Below, one piece after another: positions 54,531 to 64,000 of a stretch of DNA of 64,000 nucleotides. The notes beneath the pieces are model-generated. The model worked only from the letters and a program-made list of their open reading frames with translations, was not told where the DNA came from and ran no database searches. The translations under genes and the position numbers were made by a program. The stretch comes from Ficedula albicollis (taxonomy: Eukaryota; Chordata; Aves; Passeriformes; Muscicapidae), in the NCBI RefSeq assembly GCF_000247815.1, contig NC_021683.1, positions 10,819,673 to 10,883,672 of the forward strand, read 5' to 3'. The stretch's first letter is position 1. Every line of letters starts with the position of its first letter.

Positions 54531-57500
54531 TTGGTTTTGTTCAGATCACAAAATTCATTTCGAATTCAGCACAAGCAGAAATTTAATGCATGTCACAGGC
54601 TAGTTAAAATAGAAAAGCCAACCTCTTTTTATTTATTTAGCTACAAATTCCATGATGGATTTCCCTTCTTTTTTGTTGCTTGTTATACTTTAGCTAGTAA
54701 TAAATTGGACCCATAAATAACTATACCTCAAATTAAGTTAACTTCCAAATGATTTTAATATGACTTTCATCCGAAATTTTGTTTTCGGAAGCTTGTCATA
54801 ATGTAAAATATGTTTACCTAAATAAACATGAATATATGTATTCATACATGTGTCTGTACATATATATGTGCATAAAAGTACATCATGAACCTAGATATTA
54901 GGGGTTTTTCATATAAAAGAATGTCACAATATATTCAAGGTGCAGTAATGTATTACTTTTTTTTATTGCTTTAAAAAAGCCTTGAATTCTTGTAGAATAC
55001 GGTTTAGTGGGTCAAACATCCCCTTTCCTCTCATTTATCAGCCTTTTGATCTTGTGTCAAGTCTAAATGTTGGCATGCTCAGGCCATAACAGTGTGCTGC
55101 AAGATCACAAAAAGGCGTAGTTATATCTTTAAAAACTTATGGGCATCCTGGTGCTACATCCCAGCATAGCTTAGCAGATGTGGTATTGAGTTCCCCCAAG
55201 TCTTCACTACCCCTTTGTCTATTATTTTTTTTATAGTTTTGTTCTGCATTCCTTCCACTCAACCTCAAGTGGATGGAAGCCTGTTAGTTTATTACTTACA
55301 TATGTCTGCACCCTTTTACCTCAGCAGGGAAAGACAAAATATGGAGGAGGACTGTAGGTTTGGGATGGTCAGCTAATCCTTCCCCACCTTGAACTAATCG
55401 CCAGGCTGATGTGTTATTGTGCTGAGCTCTGTTCTTCAGCCATTGCCAGTGGGGTTTCAATTTGTAGAAGCATAAACAGATACTAAAGTAAAAAGAATGG
55501 TGCAGTGATTTGTTAGCAGAGTTCAGATCAAATTATCACAGCGGTCCCCTGCTGACAGTCCTAACAATTACCTCCTTTTTCTTGGTCTTTGAAATGTTTT
55601 CTGTTTCACTTAGGTCTTGGTAAATAGTGTGCTTCTCACTGTGCTTTATTTATTTACTTACAAAAGGAAAAGAAATTGAAACTTCAGCTTTCATTCAAAT
55701 GTCTGTATGTCTATATATTTTGTCCCAACTTAGACGTGTTAATAACTTTTTGTTTTCTTTTTTTAAAAAATACATATGTAGGCAAGGTAACTAAAGATGC
55801 CTTCAGCTTTCCAGTGCATACCTGCTTTTATAACATTTTCTACCTCTTTTATAGCTTTGATCATGGCAGTACAGATCTTTAAATCTGAAAACTTTTGAGA
55901 AGAGCAGCTACTAAATAGGAAATGAATAGAATGTTGTATACATTAAGCCAATATTAAGAGTTTAAAGCATTTGACTCCTATTTTGAAATCAAATTGGGTG
56001 TATGTCAGTAGATATTATTCCCTTTACGCAGAATATAGTCAGCTGATGTTCTGTACAAGTTGTCTAGAATTAACTTAAACATTTGTTTCCACTCTTTCTT
56101 TTCTCTTTCCTATTTTCAACTCTTGACTTTCACTCTTGCAGATTTAGATTTGTCTGCTTCTTACAATTCTAGTGGGACTGATTTATCATCATTTGCTAAC
56201 ATATCTGTCTCAAAATCTGAGCTTTGATCAGCTTGTATTTTATAACTTACATCTGTTCTATGTTTAACCTTTTGTAATGCTGTTTCTCAAAAATATTATC
56301 TAGTTTAACAAAAGAATCATGTTAGTCTAAGCATTTTGTTAAACCTATCTAAAGCAAAAGGATCCTACATACCTGTCTATTTTGTTGTATTTTTAAAAAC
56401 TGTTTCATAGTCTCTTTTTCATTAAATCTATAAATCTGTCACACTAACTTTTTCCTGTGGTTCTGTTGAGTTATAAACTTCACCTTCCTGTTCTTTCTCT
56501 ACCTGTTTTTTTTTTTCCCATAATTCCAGCTTATGCTTTGCAGCAGCACCACCAGCAGCATCACTGCTCTGGCCTGTTTGCTGCTTGCTGCTGCAGGATT
56601 CAGCTCCAGCTTATAAAAAAGTAAATGTGGTGATTAAAAGTACTCCCACAGTGGGCTTCAGGGGACAGCAGGAAGCTTCTTGGTTTTCAATAAAATTACG
56701 AAAACTAAAAATTCTGCCTGGGCCTAACTGACATTAATCCTCCCACCACGATGAGTCCTTGCAGTGAGATGGATGAATAGTGGGTTTGGTGAAGCACAGA
56801 GACACATCTGCATGTTCTGATGGTGACTAATCTGTCTTCAAGAAAGGAGGCTTCATTTAAAAGGACTTACCTCCAGACTGGCTCTGTCCTGGGTCAGACT
56901 GGGTAATACTGGCTCAAGAGTGAGAGATACGTGAAGAAGCCTTTAGAATGTTGTCAGCTGTTCCCCAGCTTCTAAATAAATGAACCTTTAAAAGCTTAGC
57001 ACTGAGCAGGCTACTAAAACTGATGAAATAATGAAATGTTTTTCCTTGGGATTTTTTTGTCATCCTCTGGCATAAGAGGGAAAGTCAGCCCTGCCCTGCC
57101 TGGCTTCTGAGGGAATCACAGCCTTGGTGTAAGGTGACATCAGCAAGGTGACACTGCCCAGGGGCCTTAGGGAGAAATGCTCTTGGTGCCAGAGCACCCC
57201 CTGACTTGTTCTGTGCTCTAATGTGGCCACACCAGTTGCCTGAAAATAGCCTCAGCCATTCTCCAGCAGTAAGAAGCTTTTGAAGTCCTTCTGGCTAAGT
57301 CCACAGCCACAGACAGAAAATGCACAAACAGCTTGATCCTGACTGTATTGGTGTCTGGATGAATCTGGCCTGAGGGCCCAATCAGAGAAGAAATACTCAC
57401 AGAAATCTAAGTAATTCCAACTCACATGTCTTCCCAAAGCAGTAGACAATTTTAATACAAATGGAAATTTTATTGGCATAGGGGCTAAACTCAGTCTTGG

Positions 57501-59730
57501 CATAAATGGATTCGGGGAGCTATACTTGCTTGTAGCAGAGCAAATTTTGGCTTCAGGAGTAAAGATAGAAAGCACTGAGAAGCTATATATTTTGAGCCAG
57601 CAAGGACATTACAAAAGGCGGAAGGATAACTGGTATGACATCACTTCCTTCTAAAAGACTATAAGCTATGGAAAAAGATTAGTTACTCGTGCTGCAAATA
57701 GCTTAGAAAACCTGGGCAGGTGTGTTGAAGGTATTGAGTGGATCAGTGACAACAAATACAGCTGTGTAGTGATTAATTAGAAACAAAAACAAAAGCATGG
57801 CCTGTCAGAAAGTAGCATATGTAGTATAACCAGTGTTTTTGGAGTATGTTTGGATAAAAGGAAAAAAAAAGTAGGATGACAGTCAATAATAGGAGCAGTT
57901 AATGAATGAAAGGCAGCAGTAGAGCTGGAATGAAATAATAACATTTACTGCTCTTTGTCGCTTGAGCCACTTCTCAAGAAAGGCATGCAGGACTGCCCCT
58001 GCTTGTAAGTAGGGAGATGAAGTGGCAAACCCAGGAACTGAATTTATTTTTTCTGGAACTCTTCCAGTACTGTAAATATAAGGCTAAAGAGATGGCAGTT
58101 GGCTATTCTCCTGCACCCAAATTCCCCTGTTACAAGTCTACATAGAATAAATTAAATCTATTTCATTGGTTTTTATCCTGGGAACCTGCAAGATTCTGTT
58201 CTGCACGATCAGTCAATCTCTGAAATCATCTACTCTTGCCAAAATGTTAAAATTTGTACAAGGAAATTCTTCTATGGAGTTCCTGTTTATTTCACCATTC
58301 TTTCTAAGAAGATATAAATATTGAGATAATTATACCAGACAGAATAGAAACACACTGTTTTCCATTATCAAATTGGCATTTTACCTTATCTCTAGTAAAT
58401 TGCCTGGGTTAATTAATTTTTTGTTTTGAATGTGCATCAGCTACAGGCAGACCAGAACCACATGTTCCTCAATAACAACCACAGCTGACTTGTGGTTTGC
58501 ATGTTGATTTTTAATTTGGTAGCACACCTTCATATAAAACTCCTTTGAAGAAGGCAGTAGAGAAGTACTGGCTAAAAGTTACAGAATATATATTTTACCC
58601 AAAGGAGCTCACAAGATGTTAATCTTTGAAAAATGCAGAAGACTATTAAAGATAAAAAACATAAACAAGTGTAAGGCACTTCTTAAAGTCTTTGACAAAG
58701 GTCTCAGGTGTAGAGGGGTTAAAGTGATATCTTGTTCCTCTAAATATTTCGACAGACAGACTTTTGATTGCATTATCTATTAAAAAAATTGCTTTGAACC
58801 TTCCGCCAATGCAGACCACTTGTGCTTTCTCAAACTAACAAAGGTTCGGTCAACAGATAAGAATTTCTGACCGTGGAAGGGCAGCTGCTTTCCTTTCATC
58901 TTTCTCCTGGTGTATATATGAAATGTTTGCTTAGCCTGGCCCTGCTATCGTGAGGAGGTTTTTTTTTTCCTTAATCCTTCCCCTAATTTGAATCCTACAC
59001 CCAGTCTGCAAATAAGACATGAAGAAAATTCAGATTTCAGCAGTGCAGGGTAATCCTGCTGGATGCTGAGTACTTCAGCCCCAGCTCAGCACAATACCTA
59101 GTCTTATCTAACTATACATATGCTTATCTGTAAGCCTAAACTTAAGCATATGATTAAATGCTCTGATTGATTAGCACTAATGATCCTTGCTGAAGTACTA
59201 AGCCCTGTGAGAGAAGTTTGTTTTACAGGCAATTTTGCTGCTGTTTTTCTTCTATTGTTACTTCTCACTAGAGGAGGTAATTAAGGAAGTGTTTGTTTTA
59301 AGAGCAACAGAGCAATTTCTGTAATTTTTTTATCTGATTCCTGAAAATTCACTTGTGACCAGCCTTGTGTTTATTAGTCTTTTACTACATATTTTTTTTC
59401 AAAAGCAAACATGATCTCTAGAAATTGTGCCAATGATATCCAGGTATGTTTCTTCCTTCACAAGTAGCCTAATCTATGTGCAATGTTAATGAGAAAAATA
59501 TTAAGACAAAATGCGTAAAATTGCTTTCTAGAAAGGTTCAATCTATATGTAAATGTAGGGTTGAATACAAGAGAACTGGCTAAGAGTATCCTGAAGGAAA
59601 GATGGCATTCACGTAGACTGCATCGTTATAAATGTATGCTTTCAGATGCTGCCTACTTTAACATTATATGGTGCCCTAATGAGAAAAAAATTATGGTTTT
59701 TTTTACTTCCTTCTTGCCTCTTTCAGCCTG
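54531..59730. other. Unique noncoding DNA
   Basis: No gene is supported. An imperfectly self-complementary AT/GT tract lies at about 54828-54872. A polypyrimidine run near 56505-56518 precedes a CAG/CAC-rich segment (56540-56570). A perfect inverted repeat with 10-bp arms is at 59117-59152. Open frames are at most 107 codons. Confidence 0.5.
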
Positions 59731-59747
59731 TCTCTCTCTCTCTCTCT
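59731..59747. repeat. TC dinucleotide microsatellite
   Basis: Eight TC units (59731-59746) plus one T, within a pyrimidine-rich context. A short simple repeat. Confidence 0.85.
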
Positions 59748-61360
59748 TGCTTTTCATTTTAGGCAGCTAGACCGGGTGGAGTGAGTGGTGGTGCTAAACT
59801 GGGAAGTTTGAGTTGTTGATTTTTATGTGATACCTGGAGAGCGTAAGGCAGTAATATGTCACCCAATGATTTACGAGATTTTGACTTCCAAAGATGTTTA
59901 ATAAGGATCACTTGCCATGCCATATTGCTTGGAACAGTGTGGAAACCAAGCTTGAAGGATATGTATGAACAGAGAAAAGCTGTTTTTCCTGCATGTTGCT
60001 TTCACAAGCAAGTTTCTTCAGGCAGACTCTGGCAGGAGACTAGCAGGTTCCTCCGTCTGTGCCTTGCAATGCCAGTGCCCTGGTGCTTTGAGCACCAATT
60101 CCCCAACACCCGGTTCCATAGCATCAGGCTGGGAGACAGCACTGAAGGATAACAGCTTCTCACGTTTTATCCACGGGGAGAGGGAATTCTTCTGCATGGA
60201 TTTGTTATGAGCAAAGTGTCTCACTGTCTTGTCTGTGTCATCCTTACCAGCACAGTAAAGCTTACAAAGAAAGGAATGGAGGGAGTTTGGAGACATGTGC
60301 AGGACAAGGCAGCAGTCTAACTTACATTTTCTGGGGGCTGAGGGGATCTATTTTCCCTTGCAGAATTCCATTAAATTTTCTTAGCATTAAACTGCAAGTA
60401 TTTTAAGCTACTGCCCTCTGGAAGAGAAGCCATGTGCTTTCATGACACTCAAACTTTGATCCTAAGTTGCTGTAAAGCTCCAGTTCAGCAAAATGCTTGT
60501 GTGTGCTTGATTTTAAATACATGAATACTTACAGTGACAGAATGGTCAAGAGCAGCATGAAGTCTACTTTGCTTCACAGCTAAGCCAGTATGTAACTTAT
60601 GAGTAGGTTGTATTATCAGTCTAGGGCACCTATTTCTATACAACCCTGCCTTGGAAATGCCTTCCCTGGAACTGGTGGGATTTAAGTACATAATTTAGGA
60701 AGAGCAGGGGAAAAATGAATATGCTTGATTTATATGCAGTTTATCTTCTGGTGGCCTAAAAAACTTCTCACATACTTATTCAAATTCTTAGGCTATTTCA
60801 ATGTTTTTCCTTTCCAAGACTTTTCTGGAAATGCTCTGTTATTTCTTTCATAAAGGCATTCTGCTGTGCCTTTCAGATTTTTTTAATATCTATGCAATTA
60901 ATGAATAATGGCTGAGGTCCTCTTTCCTCCTCTTTTATTGATTGAGGAATTAGTGCATCTTGTGTAAAAACACTGATCTGTTTCTACAGGTTTTTGCTCC
61001 AATATCTTGCACTATGTGTGGCTATTTCCCAGATTTATGCAAATAATGAAATCTGAGCCAGTTCTTTCAATACTGAAAATTTGTATCATTCAAAGACAAA
61101 ATCACTAGCTGGGAGTTCAGAGGGAATGCAGGTCATCTTGTGCTGCTGACTCTGACATCTGCAGATGACCACTTTGTGACAGATGGGCCTGGATTTTTTC
61201 ACAGGCGTAAATTTTGAATAATAGTCTTGATCTGGTACCAGTGGAAGAAACAAGAGCTTGGAAATTCATTTCAGACCATGCGGAATCACAAGCAATTGAA
61301 AAAAATAAATTAGGAAACCCAAATGTTTTAGAATTAAGTCTCCACAAAACAAAACTATTT
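59748..61360. other. Unique noncoding DNA
   Basis: No gene is supported. Overlapping frames of 81-98 codons lie on both strands at 59856-60296 and have no recognisable domain. The remainder is AT-rich and unremarkable. Confidence 0.5.
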
Positions 61361-61420
61361 CACTGTTTGTTTTTTATTTGTTTTGTTTTGTTGGGTTTTT
61401 TTGTTTTGTTTTGGTTTTAA
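61361..61420 (+). repeat. TTTTG-rich simple repeat
   Basis: About 60 bases of T runs with regularly spaced single G residues (TTTTG units and one GGG). It is similar in kind to the run at 46070-46115. Confidence 0.85.
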
Positions 61421-61945
61421 TTATCCTTTGGTACCACTAAGCTTTCTCTGTAAGGAAGAAAAAAGGTCTGCCATGGCTTTCTTTGCTTATTTTCCTTAAC
61501 AGTGAATTTTTCATAGGAAAAATTAACGTTTTCTATTAGATTTATCTGTTGTCAAGGCTACTGCTGATGATATAGCATGGCTGCTATCTGCCATGTAAGG
61601 GATTCTGCTGTTTACGTGTCAGCAGCAACTGTAAGCCCTGTAGCCTGATTTCCTGTATTACACAGGTCACAGAATTTGATGAGGGTCACAGGAGGGACCT
61701 CATAATAGCTCTATGTATACAGAAGCAAAATACCAAGGGAAAAATTATCATGGAGAGTATTAGTCAACAGTGTGTTGAGCTCATGCTGTTGTTTCGATTA
61801 CTTAACGCATGGTTGTACCAGCAGGTCTGTAGTTCCAGGGATGGTAAACCTTCAGGAAAAGGATTGGGTGGGGGTGCTGCCTCTCTAGGGTTTGTAACTC
61901 TCTTTATAAATCCCCACCCACACAGTGGGACATGGTCCATTTAAC
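61421..61945. other. Unique noncoding DNA
   Basis: Short stretch without a supported gene or repeat. One plus-strand frame of 64 codons (61750-61944) has no recognisable content. Confidence 0.5.
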
Positions 61946-62345
61946 CACAGTGGGAAGATGTGAAATGCTGCCATTATTACCTCCAGACCTGTTGCATTTA
62001 CTCACCAAGTCATGCATGCTCTCCCTAAGTGATAGTGTTTGATATAAGTTTAATTTCCATGATCACAAGACAGCATTTTTTTACTTTTGCAACATTTCAG
62101 TTGCTGAGATGCATTTTGATTATACTGATCAAAGAGTCATTGAGCATTGGAAGTTCATATTGGCTGTGATTCTGCCTGACGTATTTTGCACTATGTCATG
62201 TCTAACTCTTTGTGATGATTAAACATTCATTTGCACCGACCGGGGGTGCCTGACAGTCTTACATCATAAAGCACTTTATTCAGTGCAAATTAGGATTCAG
62301 TACACTCCTCTGTGGGGGATTTTCCCACTAATGACATATGTAAAT
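61946..62345. promoter_or_regulatory. Candidate conserved noncoding element
   Basis: A complex block with no open frame, holding paired TTTAACCACAGTGG (RUNX-like core ACCACAG near 61945), TGATTAAACATTCATTTGCA near 62216, CACCGACCGGGGG with clustered CpGs near 62235, and TTTATTCAGTGCAAATTAGG near 62277. Retained CpG within AT-rich, homeodomain-like sequence is typical of old vertebrate enhancers. The call is an inference from texture only. Confidence 0.27.
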
Positions 62346-64000
62346 AGCACTCATTCATTCTAATATTAAGGGGAAAGGTACAGAGGCATGCAGATCTCCT
62401 AATGAATCTGTGTTATACCTCAGATGAAAGGAAAACAAAGTGTTTTTCAGATGTTAATTTTGTTATCTGCACACACTGTGCTCTCCTCTACTCCCCCAAA
62501 GTTGAGATGCACAGAATCAGATTTATAGAGCCTTTATGCTCACAAAGCCGGTTTGTCAGAGAGGTACCCATGCATGCACACTTTCCGTGACAATATGGAA
62601 TCCCTTCCTTCCATGAAGAAAAGGAAGAAATACAGCCATATTATTCAAATGCAAACCCTAATATATTGGGCCCTTCTTTGTCTGTGTGTAAAACTTTTTG
62701 CCTGCTCTGGCTGTAGCAGCATAACACAGTTTTAGCTAACAAAGCCTGCTGGCTTCTGTCAGTGTGCTATGCTGGTATTTTTATGGCAGCATGCTCGTAG
62801 GCAATGCAAGAGGAGGACTTGTCCTAAAGTGGATAGCCCTTGTCCTCTTCCCTGCCTTGGATTTATTTCATAACATTATTGTGCTTGCTTTAAAAAGAGC
62901 CACAGCAGAAATATTTGGGTCTTAACGTTTTGTGAAGGAGTTTTGTTCATTTTCTTTGGCCTTTCATTCCTGGAGGATTTTCTTTGGGTTTGTTTTCCCG
63001 TGGGTTTCCACAGAGCAAGGGTCCCACGGCAGCAGCTCCCAGCTCTCTGCTCAGCCTTATCCGTGCCTGGGCAGCTCCAGGTCAGGCCCTCGTCTCATCA
63101 GGACTTAACGTGTCTGTCAAAGTCAGCAGCAAAACTGTCTTGGCTGCACTGGGCAAAAAAAAGCCCTGATCCCCCTAATAACTGCATTGCTCCCCAGCTG
63201 TGCTGAGGCAGCCAGACGGTGAGAGGAGGGGACACTCCTGAGAGAGGGGGACACTCTGACCCTTTTATTTATTTCACCTTAAAACGGTTTGAGTTGTCTA
63301 TGTGAGCTTTGTAATTTCCTTCTTGTGAAATGGAGAAAAGCAATAATTTCACTTTGAATGAAAGATTTTTTTCCTTTCTTTTTTAGCCAAGACTTAAATG
63401 TTAGCATTTAAAAAATAAGGAACAACCAGCAGTTTAGTGCTGTTCAACCACTACAGGCAGAGTAGTTGTGAATTACACTCTTTCATTTTCTGCTGTGAGG
63501 AATGAGTGGTGTCCTTTCAAATCTGTGTTGAGCTAAACTCGATGCAGACGTTGGCTGTAAATGGGTCAGGCAGTCATTGAAGTGAGCAGTTGGCCACATT
63601 TGTGCTAACTCTAGTATTTCTGCTGTTTGCCAGAGGAAAAAGAATTCTAATTTCTATCAGTCTAAATTGTGCTGGGCAGCACTATCAGCTGGAAAGACCC
63701 CTCTGATTTGACAGGCACCACTGTATGATGATTAATTACTACTCAGCTTCATTGGACTTTTCTAATTTCCTTTTGCCACTAGCTGTAGGCAACAAGCGAT
63801 AAGTACTGCTCTTATTATTTTGTGCAAAGGAAAATGTCTATTACTGCTCTGTCCTACAAGTAATCAGAATAAAAAGACAGCTGATCGGAAAACCTGTGAG
63901 GATCATTCTGTCTTTATTTATCCTACCCTTGCTTTATTCCTGTGCTGCTTCTACACAGAAGTTGTTTTACACAGTTGCCTGTCAAAATAAGAAGATAAAA
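62346..64000. other. Unique noncoding DNA to the window end
   Basis: No gene or mobile element is supported. A moderately GC-richer patch lies at 63000-63250. Frames of 60-87 codons show no recognisable content. Any feature crossing the right edge cannot be judged. Confidence 0.5.

Overview
This is eukaryotic, noncoding nuclear DNA, almost certainly from a bird. The main evidence is two relics of the CR1 family of LINE retrotransposons, the dominant interspersed repeat of birds (also common in turtles and crocodilians). One is a 3'-end copy at 8563-8727, and the other is a decayed reverse-transcriptase fragment at about 45700-46265. Repeat density is very low, CpG is depleted, and the background is AT-rich with small GC-rich patches, which fits a gene desert or a very large intron in a sauropsid genome. 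I found no protein-coding exon, rRNA, tRNA or CRISPR array that I can support. The open frames are short (mostly 60-175 codons), overlap on both strands, and look like chance frames. The long ones are only translations of homopolymers.

Layout. 1-7.2 kb: unique AT-rich DNA with a GC-richer patch (1.9-2.7 kb, including a small minisatellite) and a TA-rich tract at 4.5 kb. 7.2-8.0 kb: an AT-rich block with homeodomain-like and TCF/LEF-like sites that reads like a conserved noncoding element. 8.56-8.73 kb: CR1 3' end. 10.8-11.1 kb: a G/T-rich tract followed by an A/C-rich tract. 11-34 kb: unique sequence with several enhancer-like candidates (16.6, 25.1 and 32.4 kb) and a GC-rich patch with repeated AP-1/MARE-type sites at 22.6-23.0 kb. 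34-39.8 kb: a TTAC microsatellite and GC-richer patches. 44.7-49.5 kb: the most unusual part, with two uninterrupted cytosine homopolymers of 666 and 1217 nt in the same orientation, 2850 bp apart, with a CR1 relic between them. 49.5-64 kb: unique sequence with small simple repeats and one more enhancer-like block near 62 kb.

The outstanding signal is the pair of giant poly(C) tracts. They are either remarkable homopolymer expansions (G-quadruplex/i-motif-capable DNA) or assembly/sequencing artefacts, and sequence alone cannot decide between these. Everything else fits a regulatory landscape around, or an intron within, an unidentified gene. Calls of conserved noncoding elements are impressions from base composition and motif content and would need cross-species alignment.
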